The notes beneath the pieces were generated by a model. It was not told the origin of the DNA, did no database searches, and saw only the letters and a program-made list of their open reading frames with translations. Of a stretch of 6,384 nucleotides of DNA, positions 1-5,322 are shown piece by piece. The stretch is taken from assembly GCA_947036575.1 (NCBI GenBank), contig CAMQSH010000111.1:1-6384 (forward strand). Reading direction: 5' to 3'. Origin of the DNA: an uncultured Brevinema sp. (GTDB taxonomy: Bacteria; Spirochaetota; Brevinematia; Brevinematales; Brevinemataceae). Both the position numbers and the translations under genes were made by a program. Each line of letters starts with the position of its first letter. The stretch's first letter is position 1.

Positions 1-518
1 CCACCTGTTAATTTCCAAATTAACCAAGTATCAATAGTTCCAAATAATAGATCACCTTTTTCTGCTTTTTCTCTAGCACCTTTTACATTATCTAAAAGCC
101 ATTTTATTTTAGTTCCTGAAAAATAAGCATCTACAACTAACCCTGTATTTTCACGAATATAGGGCTCTAGTCCTTTTGCTTTTAATTCTTCACACATAGA
201 TGCTGTTCTACGACATTGCCATACAATAGCATTATGAATAGGAGTGCCTGTATTTTTGTCCCAAATAACAACAGTTTCTCGTTGATTGGTAATACCGACA
301 CCTTTGATTTGTTCTGGAGTAATCTGAGCTTTACCAATAGCTTCGAGTAATACTCCATACTGGGTTGCCCATATTTCGCCAGCATCATGTTCTACCCATC
401 CTTCTTTTGGATAAATTTGAGTAAATTCTTTTTGAGCTTCACTAATTATATTTTGATGTTCATCAAAGATAATTACACGAGAACTTGTAGTTCCTTGATC
501 GATTGCAATGATATACAT
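1..518 (-). CDS. glpK: Glycerol kinase, N-terminal part (runs off left edge)
   Basis: ATP-dependent phosphorylation of glycerol to sn-glycerol-3-phosphate in the cytosol, which traps glycerol brought in by the facilitator encoded just upstream. The first 172 residues are present, about a third of the usual length of roughly 500, with no stop inside the window. Near-textbook FGGY-kinase motifs are visible: the N-terminal phosphate-binding loop DQGTTSSR (7-14), GITNQRET (75-82) with the glycerol-contacting Arg80-Glu81 pair, IVWQCRRT (98-105), YFSGTKIKW (132-140) with the substrate-contacting Tyr132, and GTIDTWLIW (160-168). The catalytic Asp of the C-terminal half lies outside the window. The ATG at 518 is chosen because AAGGAG (525-530) sits 6 nt upstream and the protein starts directly at the family N-terminus. 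It is the second gene of a glpF-glpK operon, 17 bp after glpF, so the two are very probably co-transcribed. The assignment to glycerol kinase rather than another FGGY sugar kinase is secure from the motif set. Confidence 0.97.
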   Translation of the reverse strand, partial: MYIIAIDQGTTSSRVIIFDEHQNIISEAQKEFTQIYPKEGWVEHDAGEIWATQYGVLLEAIGKAQITPEQIKGVGITNQRETVVIWDKNTGTPIHNAIVWQCRRTASMCEELKAKGLEPYIRENTGLVVDAYFSGTKIKWLLDNVKGAREKAEKGDLLFGTIDTWLIWKLTG

Positions 519-535
519 GTCAATCTCCTTTCATA

Positions 536-1240
536 TTACATTAAATTAAATATAAATACTGCTAAAACTCCACCAACTATAGGACCTAAAACAGGTATCC
601 AAGCATAAGACCAATCTGAGTCTCCTTTACCAGGGATAGGTAAAAACGCATGAGCAATTCTTGGTCCTAAATCACGAGCTGGATTAATAGCATAGCCTGT
701 AGTCCCTCCAAGGGAAAGACCTATACCCCAAATTGCAGAAGCAACCATATAAGTCCCCATAGGTCCAAATCCAGAATCGGGATGAGTAATACCTAAAATA
801 GCCATTACAAATACACAAGTTGCAACAACTTCTGAAAAGAAATTATTTACTGGTGATTTAATATTAGCTCCTGTTGTAAAACATGCTAATTTAGCGTCTG
901 CATCTGTTTCTACTTCAAAATGATTTTTGTAAAATAACCAAACGATACAAGCTCCAAGCATAGCTCCTAACATTTGAGAAATAATATATCCTGCAACCAA
1001 ATTCCATGCTAGTCCACCATTAACGGCTAATGCTATTGTTACAGCTGGATTGAGATGTGCTCCTGAAACTCTTCCTGTGATTGCTGCTGCAACCATAACA
1101 GCAAAACACCAACCTGTTGTAATTGCTATCCATCCACTATTATTACCTTTAGTTTTTGCTAATACTACATTTGCAACAACTCCATTACCTAATATAATAA
1201 GAACCATTGTTCCTATAAATTCTGCTATATACATATTCAT
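536..1240 (-). CDS. glpF: Glycerol facilitator, aquaglyceroporin (MIP family)
   Basis: Inner-membrane channel for passive glycerol entry, feeding the kinase encoded downstream. It has 234 residues, at the short end for the family (E. coli GlpF is about 281). Both half-helix NPA motifs are intact: N64-P65-A66 in GAHLNPAVT and N186-P187-A188 in GYAINPARD. Asp190 after the second NPA is the usual mark of glycerol-conducting rather than water-only channels. By spacing to the NPA motifs, the aromatic/arginine filter is Trp44, Tyr183 and Arg189; E. coli GlpF has Trp, Phe, Arg, so Tyr183 is a conservative change. Hydrophobic segments consistent with six transmembrane helices run through the protein. 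The ATG at 1240 has AAGGAG (1247-1252) 6 nt upstream; the in-frame ATG two codons later would be worse spaced. It is the first gene of the operon with glpK. No convincing promoter was found upstream; see the 1241-1692 entry. Confidence 0.95.
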   Translation of the reverse strand: MNMYIAEFIGTMVLIILGNGVVANVVLAKTKGNNSGWIAITTGWCFAVMVAAAITGRVSGAHLNPAVTIALAVNGGLAWNLVAGYIISQMLGAMLGACIVWLFYKNHFEVETDADAKLACFTTGANIKSPVNNFFSEVVATCVFVMAILGITHPDSGFGPMGTYMVASAIWGIGLSLGGTTGYAINPARDLGPRIAHAFLPIPGKGDSDWSYAWIPVLGPIVGGVLAVFIFNLM

Positions 1241-1262
1241 AGCATACTCCTTAAAAAAAATT

Positions 1263-1302
1263 TATTAAATATTATTAACTACTATTAAATATTATTAACT
1301 AT
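1263..1302. repeat. Two-copy 20-bp tandem repeat upstream of glpF
   Basis: The unit TATTAAATATTATTAACTAC occurs at 1263-1282 and again at 1283-1302, with only the last base differing (C versus T). It lies 23-62 bp upstream of the glpF start codon, in the expected leader or core-promoter zone. It could be a duplicated protein-binding site or a slippage-prone tract. Within such AT-rich DNA a functional role is an inference; the repeat itself is seen directly. Confidence 0.8.
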
Positions 1303-1527
1303 TTTTGTATTTAAGCAAGAGTAAAATATGAATATAAATATTTTCTATGTAATTGTTTTGTTAGTATGCAAATAGAGTTTTCACTGTGAATTATTCTCTT
1401 ATAAATATACGCAGTTCTTTTCTATTTTAAATAGGAAAAATAGGAAGAAAATTGAATTTAAATATTATATTCTGATTATATAATAAGGCGAGTGTTGTTT
1501 TTGGATAGCTTAGGTAGAATTATATCT

Positions 1528-1541
1528 TTATCTATAGATAA
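1528..1541. promoter_or_regulatory. 14-bp perfect palindrome, possible operator
   Basis: TTATCTATAGATAA is a perfect 14-bp palindrome located 57 bp upstream of the -35 element of the lipoprotein promoter. Its position would suit an activator or a distal operator. The bases flanking it do not extend the symmetry. With this base composition some palindromes are expected by chance, so the function is uncertain. Confidence 0.3.
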
Positions 1542-1598
1542 TAAATTAATGACTTTTTTATTTAAATAATGGGATAATATATTATAATAAATTAAGAG

Positions 1599-1627
1599 TT
1601 GACTAATAAAAAATGATGTGGTATAAT
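1599..1627 (+). promoter_or_regulatory. Sigma70-type promoter P1 of the 195-residue lipoprotein gene
   Basis: TTGACT (1599-1604) and a perfect TATAAT (1622-1627) are separated by the optimal 17 nt, giving a near-consensus housekeeping promoter. About 40 bp of almost pure A/T lies directly upstream and could act as an UP element. Transcription would start near 1634, leaving a leader of about 60 nt. A second, weaker copy of the same promoter follows immediately. Confidence 0.8.
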
Positions 1628-1630
1628 GAA

Positions 1631-1658
1631 TTAACTAATAAAAATGATGTGTTGTAAT
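1631..1658 (+). promoter_or_regulatory. Degenerate duplicate promoter P2 of the same gene
   Basis: TTAACT (1631-1636) and TGTAAT (1653-1658) with a 16-nt spacer form an imperfect copy of P1. The shared body CTAATAAAAAATGATGTG in P1 matches the copy except for one missing A, so this is a tandem duplication of a whole promoter, offset 31-32 bp. As a promoter it is weaker than P1: a substitution in each hexamer and a shorter spacer. Its start would fall near 1665, inside the P1 leader. It may be a second start point or a decaying duplicate. Confidence 0.5.
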
Positions 1659-1692
1659 GATTTCATAAATTAATATATTTTAGGAGATATAG

Positions 1693-2280
1693 ATGAAAAA
1701 AATTAGTATAGGGATACTACTATTACTAGTATCAGCATGTAGTGTTGCAAAACAAGAGCCGACTACAGAAAATATAGAGGACTCACAAAGCACTAAAACA
1801 AGAGCTGGAGAAAGAATAATAAACATTATTGATAGGACTGATTATTATCTTACTGTTGATAAACCATATTTTGTAATTTTACCTGTTAGAGAATATAATG
1901 GAAAATATTATTATATAGATCGTAAGGGTTATATTATATTGAGTTATGATTTATCTATAATGGCTGCAAAACAAGGACATTCTGCTGCTATAGAGTCACA
2001 AGTTCCATATTCTTTTATTCCGAAAAGCTCAGTTAAGAAAATTGTTTTTCCAGCTACAACAACTCATTTTGTTATGTATGTTATGGATTCTTGGTGGACA
2101 TCGGTAATGATCACTAGAATTGGTATAGTTCATCCTTTGAGTCGTATTCCACATGCCAAAACCATGAAAGATTATGTGCAAAAAATTGAATATGAGAAGC
2201 AAAACTTTATCATTAGTGGAAATTACTGGAATGAAGTTGTTGTATTAAAATATGACTCTTTTTTAACTACTGATAGATAA
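1693..2280 (+). CDS. Predicted lipoprotein of unknown function, 195 residues
   Basis: I do not recognise a family. The N-terminus is a textbook lipoprotein signal: Lys2-Lys3, a hydrophobic core (residues 4-13) and lipobox V13-S14-A15-Cys16, so the mature protein should be lipidated at Cys16 and membrane-anchored. A short polar, Glu/Thr/Ser-rich linker follows (about 17-40). The remaining 155 residues look globular and are rich in aromatic and beta-prone residues, for example PYFVILPVREY (58-68), KYYYID (71-76) and FVMYVMDSWW (126-135); no further membrane segment is obvious. There is only one Cys, the lipidated one, and no catalytic motif is visible. The ATG at 1693 is preceded by AGGAG (1682-1686) with a 6-nt spacer. 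The gene stands alone, driven by the duplicated promoter at 1599-1658 and ended by the terminator at 2377-2406. It is a real gene on signal, promoter, ribosome site and terminator evidence, but its role is unknown. Confidence 0.88.
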   Translation: MKKISIGILLLLVSACSVAKQEPTTENIEDSQSTKTRAGERIINIIDRTDYYLTVDKPYFVILPVREYNGKYYYIDRKGYIILSYDLSIMAAKQGHSAAIESQVPYSFIPKSSVKKIVFPATTTHFVMYVMDSWWTSVMITRIGIVHPLSRIPHAKTMKDYVQKIEYEKQNFIISGNYWNEVVVLKYDSFLTTDR

Positions 2281-2312
2281 TATTTATAAAAGGATAAATA
2301 TCTATAAATAAC

Positions 2313-2349
2313 TAATTATTTTACCTTATTTAATAGGGGAAAATAATTA
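2313..2349 (+). other. Stable hairpin in the 3' region of the 195-residue lipoprotein transcript
   Basis: TAATTATTTT (2313-2322) pairs perfectly with AAAATAATTA (2340-2349). Past one A-G mismatch the stem continues with CC/GG, a U-G pair and three A-U pairs, closing on a 3-nt loop. No T-tract follows, so it is not a standard terminator. It lies 33 nt after the stop codon and 27 nt before the real terminator, so it would be part of the lipoprotein mRNA tail. It may protect the mRNA 3' end or belong to a small 3'-derived RNA; both are guesses. Confidence 0.45.
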
Positions 2350-2376
2350 AGAAAAATATCATTATTAACGCAATCT

Positions 2377-2406
2377 AAAACACCTCCTATTAACGGAGGT
2401 GTTTTT
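2377..2406 (+). terminator. Intrinsic terminator of the 195-residue lipoprotein gene
   Basis: An 11-bp perfect stem, AAAACACCTCC (2377-2387) with GGAGGTGTTTT (2395-2405), closes a 7-nt loop and runs into TTTTT followed by A/T-only sequence. It lies 97 nt after the lipoprotein stop. The A-run on the 5' side means it could also stop transcripts arriving from the opposite direction. Confidence 0.88.
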
Positions 2407-2556
2407 ATATATTATTATCTAGATCATAATTATTTTCATAATAAAGTTATAATTTTTTTGTTCTATGATTTTCCTATTGGCTATAGCCCCTACATATGGT
2501 TTATATTCTTTAATTACTTTACCTTTTTAGATCTGAGTATTAAGATATAATATGAT

Positions 2557-2584
2557 AAATAATCGTAACATGTTATTATTATTT
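2557..2584. repeat. 28-bp interrupted palindrome in convergent region
   Basis: A 10-bp perfect core, TAACATGTTA (2566-2575), is flanked on each side by two unpaired bases and then by 7-bp matching arms (AAATAAT and ATTATTT). The whole is symmetric about 2570/2571. It looks like a dyad operator or a small hairpin, but it lies between gene ends where no promoter is expected. Confidence 0.35.
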
Positions 2585-2612
2585 TGTCAAGATGTTTTCT
2601 TTATTACTACAG

Positions 2613-2643
2613 AAAAACACCCTCTACTATAGAAGGTGTTTTT
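2613..2643 (-). terminator. Intrinsic terminator of the GLUG-repeat lipoprotein gene
   Basis: AAAAACACC (2613-2621) pairs with GGTGTTTTT (2635-2643), and three more pairs lie inside a single odd position, closing a 5-nt loop. Read on the minus strand that odd position (2622/2634) is a G-U wobble, giving a continuous 13-bp stem; on the plus strand it is a C-A mismatch. This, and its place just 20 nt after the minus-strand stop codon, assigns it to the minus-strand gene. It shares its AAAACACC/GGTGTTTT core with the terminator at 2377-2406. Confidence 0.85.
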
Positions 2644-2663
2644 GGTTATCTAATGATTTAGTT

Positions 2664-3851
2664 TTATTTTAATACAGGATAGTTATCACCCATTTTCCAT
2701 ATAGTGTTAAAATCCCAATCAACAAAACTACCTTGATTTCTAAACTCGGCAACAGTAAGTGCCGTAGTGGTAATGCCTGCTGAATCCTTTAGACGATAGC
2801 TTTCTGTTATAGTTACTAAACCGTCACCAATAAATTTCATGTTTTGGTAATTATAAGCATAGTCTATTGTTTTTGTGCCAGTAGTATTAGCCTCACCAAT
2901 CATGCCACCTATATTACCTGTACCTGTGACTTTGCCAGAGTTTCCTACATTTTTAATTGTTACTGCGTTCTCAGCTTTGCCAGCAATACCACCAGCAGAA
3001 TCTTTACCTATTATCTCACCAGAATTTTCCGCATTGTTAATTGTTACTGCGTCGTCAGCATTACCAATGATACCACCAGTAGCACCATCACCAGTTATAT
3101 TCCCAAAATTTTGAGCATTGTTAATTGTTACTGGTTTTTCACTATAGCCAACAATACCACCTGCAATATCAGAACCAATTATAGTACCAGAGTTTTCCAC
3201 CTTGTCCGTTATTAGTTCAATTTTAGTAATGGCAATAATCCCACCAACAAATTGCTTACCAGTTATAGCTCCAGAGTTTTTAACATCTTTAATGGTTATA
3301 GAAGCACTCGAAGAATTAGCAAGAGCAATAATACCAGCAGCACTCCAATTAAGTGTTTCAACAGAGGCTTTATTAGTAAGACCTGTGAGTGTAACAGATC
3401 CTTTACTCTCACCAACAAATGCACCAACATCTTTTTTCCCTTTTATACTACCATTTTCTATAGTAAGATTTTTGATCTCACTACCATCGCCTGTCAACAC
3501 ATGAATCAATCCAAATGTTTCTATAAGTGGATAGTCCATTTTTAGGTTTTTGATTGATTTGCCATTACCGTCCATAGTACCTTTGAAGAAGGGTATCCCA
3601 GCAAAGTTTTTGTTATTCATATCTATATTAGCATCAAAACGAACTTTAGTTTCGAATATTATTATAATAGAGAGCCAAGAAAGATGTTCAGCTTTTGTTA
3701 TTATATAGACACCATCAACTTGGGGAGGTCTTTCACTGGTGAAACCATTCCATGGAGTTGAAAACGCTTCCTCTGGAACGACAGTACAACTTGAAAATAT
3801 TAAGAACAGTAAAGACATTAAAGTTATTTTAAGAAAACTTCTTTTATACAT
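2664..3851 (-). CDS. GLUG-like repeat lipoprotein, predicted beta-solenoid surface protein
   Basis: A 395-residue predicted lipoprotein. The signal peptide has Lys/Arg at 3-4 and 8, a hydrophobic core (9-19) and lipobox F19-S20-S21-Cys22, a permissive form common in spirochaetes. After a short linker, VDGVYIITKAEHLSWL (45-60) and FFKGTMDGNGKSIKNLKM (88-105) match the entry module typical of GLUG-type parallel beta-helix proteins. Residues about 123-324 are repeats; the last five copies are each exactly 28 residues (185-212, 213-240, 241-268, 269-296, 297-324) with the pattern ITI-(x)4-NSG-x-ITG-(x)5-GGI-(x)8. The C-terminus WDFNTIWKMGDNYPVLK (379-395) is the usual cap of this family. Expected location is membrane-anchored and extracytoplasmic; adhesion or surface display is an inference. 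No catalytic residues are visible. The ATG at 3851 has AGGAG (3858-3862) at 6 nt. It has its own promoter (3938-3966) and terminator (2613-2643). Confidence 0.92.
   Translation of the reverse strand: MYKRSFLKITLMSLLFLIFSSCTVVPEEAFSTPWNGFTSERPPQVDGVYIITKAEHLSWLSIIIIFETKVRFDANIDMNNKNFAGIPFFKGTMDGNGKSIKNLKMDYPLIETFGLIHVLTGDGSEIKNLTIENGSIKGKKDVGAFVGESKGSVTLTGLTNKASVETLNWSAAGIIALANSSSASITIKDVKNSGAITGKQFVGGIIAITKIELITDKVENSGTIIGSDIAGGIVGYSEKPVTINNAQNFGNITGDGATGGIIGNADDAVTINNAENSGEIIGKDSAGGIAGKAENAVTIKNVGNSGKVTGTGNIGGMIGEANTTGTKTIDYAYNYQNMKFIGDGLVTITESYRLKDSAGITTTALTVAEFRNQGSFVDWDFNTIWKMGDNYPVLK
2880..3299 (-). repeat. Five tandem 84-bp coding repeats in the GLUG-like gene
   Basis: Five in-frame units of exactly 84 bp (3216-3299, 3132-3215, 3048-3131, 2964-3047, 2880-2963), each encoding one beta-helix coil of 28 residues. 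Identity between units is also high in the DNA: GCATTGTTAATTGTTACTG occurs at 3031-3049 and again exactly 84 bp away at 3115-3133, and TTAATTGTTACTGCGT at 2953-2968 recurs at 3037-3052. This suggests recent duplication and the possibility of unit gain or loss by recombination. Confidence 0.85.
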
Positions 3852-3856
3852 AAAAT

Positions 3857-3878
3857 ACTCCTATAAAAAACAAGGAGT
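3857..3878 (-). promoter_or_regulatory. Possible anti-Shine-Dalgarno hairpin in the GLUG lipoprotein leader
   Basis: In the minus-strand mRNA the leader contains ACUCCU (3873-3878) 10 nt before AGGAGU (3857-3862), which is the ribosome binding site itself. The 6-bp pairing would bury the site. The stem is short and has a U-rich loop, so it is weak alone; it may be breathing structure, a target for a regulator, or coincidence. Confidence 0.35.
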
Positions 3879-3937
3879 TAGCATAATACAAGCCATGAGA
3901 TTGTTTTCTTAGTTTCTATATTTAAATATATATATAC

Positions 3938-3966
3938 ATTATAGGAAAAAATATGTGATTTGTAAA
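3938..3966 (-). promoter_or_regulatory. Sigma70-type promoter of the GLUG-repeat lipoprotein gene
   Basis: On the minus strand, TTTACA (3961-3966) and a perfect TATAAT (3938-3943) are spaced by 17 nt. Transcription would begin near 3931, giving a leader of about 80 nt, longer than the roughly 30-nt leaders predicted for pepT and sod. The promoter lies in the 163-bp gap after pepT, so this gene need not depend on pepT transcription. Confidence 0.78.
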
Positions 3967-4014
3967 GCCTAAGACAGATATTTTTATCTTTAAAAATGAT
4001 AGTACAGTTATTTT

Positions 4015-5256
4015 TTATTTATACTTAGGTGTGAGTTTTACAATCGCAATAGCAAGTTCTAAAGATTTGGTAAAAGAGGACACAGGAAGGTATTCATAAA
4101 CAGAATGGATATCATGTGCTCCAGTAAACAAATTAGGAGTAGGGAGTCCTTTTGATGAGAATACAGCACCATCTGTTCCACCTCTAATAGGCTCAACAAG
4201 AATAGGGACATTAATATTATTCATCGCTTCTTCTACGATAGTAATACAAGTTCTATCTTCTTTGAGATTGTTTGCAATATTAGCATAAGACTCTGATATT
4301 TCTAATGCTATAGAAGCTCTAGGATGTTTTTGTTGAATTTGGGTGACGATTTTTTGTAGAAATACTTTACGAGCATCAAATCTTTCTTTATCAAAATCTC
4401 TAATAATCATTTTTATTTGAGCATCAGAAGCATTACCTGAAATATCGCAAACCAAAATAAATCCTTCTTTACCTTCAGAATGTTCAGGAGTATCTAAAGG
4501 ATCTAAAAGACTAATAATATCATTGGCAACCAAAATTGGGTTAACAAGGATCCCTTTGGCAGATCCAGGGTGGATAGATACACCTTTGATGTCTATGGTT
4601 ACCCCAGCACCATTGAATGTCTCATAACCAAACTCACCAAGAGGCCCACCATCAATTGTATAAGATAGGATATTTTTAGGGAGTTTGTTGATATCAAAGG
4701 CATAAGCACCTCTCAATCCTACTTCCTCATCGGGAACAAATAATAAATAAACATCACCATGAGGAACTTCGTTAGTAGATAAAAATTTAGCAAGTCCCAT
4801 CATAACGGTAACACCAGCTTTATCATCAGCACCAAGAACACTAGTACCATCGGTAACAATAATATTATCATTTGTATACTTTAAAATTGCTGGATGATCG
4901 GCGACTTTGAAGATTTTTGTATTATCTTTGTTTAAGGGAAAATCTACTCCTTTAAAGTCTACAACATGAGCGTTAACATCAGGACTTTCTCCAATATCAG
5001 TTGTGTCTATATGTGCCATAAATAAAACAGGCTTAGCAGCAACAGTACCAGGAATCTTAGCTAATAGAATAGCATTATCTTGTAATTCAATATCAGTAAC
5101 CCCAAAGCTGATAAGATCTTCTTTGAGTATTTTTGCCAGAGTCATTTGCCCTGCAGTTGTAGGTAATTCTAAAATACTAGACTTACTTTGACTAGTAATA
5201 GAAGTGTATTTGATAAAAGAATTTGTTAAAAATTCTGAGAATTGTTCTGGTTTCAT
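4015..5256 (-). CDS. pepT: Peptidase T (tripeptide aminopeptidase, M20B family)
   Basis: Cytosolic di-zinc aminopeptidase that releases the N-terminal residue from tripeptides, finishing peptide breakdown. It has 413 residues; E. coli PepT has 408. The family motifs appear in order: AHIDTTD with His82 and Asp84, LGADDKAG with bridging Asp144, VPDEEVG with Glu177 (expected general base) and Glu178 (zinc), DGGPLGE with Asp202 (zinc), SIHPGSAKG with His229, RGGTDGA (358-364), and TGAHDIHSVYE with His384 as the last zinc ligand. The inserted dimerisation domain lies between about 210 and 325. The ATG at 5256 has AAGGAG (5263-5268) at 6 nt. It is monocistronic or a loose unit: the next gene downstream has its own promoter, and no strong terminator separates them. 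It is divergent from sod with interlocked promoters. Salmonella pepT is known to be induced anaerobically through FNR; whether that applies here is unknown. Confidence 0.96.
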   Translation of the reverse strand: MKPEQFSEFLTNSFIKYTSITSQSKSSILELPTTAGQMTLAKILKEDLISFGVTDIELQDNAILLAKIPGTVAAKPVLFMAHIDTTDIGESPDVNAHVVDFKGVDFPLNKDNTKIFKVADHPAILKYTNDNIIVTDGTSVLGADDKAGVTVMMGLAKFLSTNEVPHGDVYLLFVPDEEVGLRGAYAFDINKLPKNILSYTIDGGPLGEFGYETFNGAGVTIDIKGVSIHPGSAKGILVNPILVANDIISLLDPLDTPEHSEGKEGFILVCDISGNASDAQIKMIIRDFDKERFDARKVFLQKIVTQIQQKHPRASIALEISESYANIANNLKEDRTCITIVEEAMNNINVPILVEPIRGGTDGAVFSSKGLPTPNLFTGAHDIHSVYEYLPVSSFTKSLELAIAIVKLTPKYK

Positions 5257-5293
5257 AAAAAGCTCCTTGACTATGGTATGTTTGTATTTATAT

Positions 5294-5322
5294 ATTATAC
5301 TTGAATAGGATTAAAAAATCCA
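5294..5322 (-). promoter_or_regulatory. Probable pepT promoter, interlocked with the sod promoter
   Basis: On the minus strand, a perfect TATAAT (5294-5299) lies 17 nt after TGGATT (5317-5322), a poor -35. Transcription would begin near 5287, about 30 nt before the pepT start codon. The weak -35 overlaps the central inverted repeat, which suggests help or blocking by a regulator. Confidence 0.6.

Larger units (their letters stand above)
1241..1692. other. Divergent AT-rich intergenic region between glpF and a lipoprotein gene
   Basis: A 452-bp stretch without a plausible gene. It must hold the glpF promoter (minus) and does hold a clear promoter pair for the lipoprotein gene (plus). It also contains a 20-bp tandem repeat next to glpF, an 11-bp palindrome TTCACTGTGAA (1380-1390) and a 14-bp palindrome (1528-1541). 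A weak glpF promoter candidate on the minus strand is TTGCTT (1313-1318) and TAATAT (1289-1294) with an 18-nt spacer; the -10 falls inside the tandem repeat. The distance is unusually long compared with the 107-bp gap between the other divergent pair, leaving room for operator sites or for an unrecognised small RNA. No tRNA, riboswitch or degraded gene was recognised. Confidence 0.6.
2281..2663. other. Convergent intergenic region with several hairpins
   Basis: A 383-bp non-coding stretch between the ends of two convergent lipoprotein genes. It holds, in order, a hairpin at 2313-2349, a terminator at 2377-2406, about 200 bp of AT-rich DNA with two palindromes (GGCTATAGCC at 2479-2488 and an imperfect one at 2557-2584), and a terminator at 2613-2643. 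No open reading frame with a ribosome site and no RNA gene was recognised in the 200 bp between the terminators, which is more DNA than two terminators need. Confidence 0.6.

Noticed and set aside
182..608. Minus-strand 68-residue and plus-strand 73-residue open frames at the glpK end
   Set aside because: Both overlap glpK or glpF, whose protein matches are unmistakable; neither has a ribosome site or a recognisable product.
1050..1268. Plus-strand 72-residue open frame across the glpF start
   Set aside because: Antisense shadow of glpF with no ribosome site.
1380..1390. Palindrome TTCACTGTGAA as a CRP-type site for glpFK
   Set aside because: Half-sites are separated by 1 nt, not the 6 nt of TGTGA-N6-TCACA; it is short and lies far from glpF.
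1253..1692. Riboswitch or small RNA in the long gap upstream of glpF
   Set aside because: The sequence is nearly all A/T with no GC-bearing conserved helices or terminator-like hairpin; nothing could be supported by eye.
2479..2488. Palindrome GGCTATAGCC in the convergent region
   Set aside because: Ten bases with no extension, partner or T-tract; no supported role.
2880..3299. Regularly spaced repeats as a CRISPR array
   Set aside because: The 84-bp period is in frame within a protein gene, the units are full-length coding repeats, and no unique spacers or cas genes are present.
2844..3545. Several plus-strand open frames of 79-123 residues opposite the repeat lipoprotein gene
   Set aside because: They mirror the repetitive minus-strand gene, lack ribosome sites, and have low-complexity composition; the minus-strand frame has signal peptide, repeats, cap, promoter and terminator.
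3976..3989. Short hairpin AGATA-N4-TATCT after the pepT stop, as a pepT terminator
   Set aside because: Only five A/T-rich pairs with one G-C, and no proper T-tract on the minus strand; too weak to call.
5003..5191. Plus-strand 62-residue open frame inside pepT
   Set aside because: Antisense shadow of a well-supported peptidase gene.
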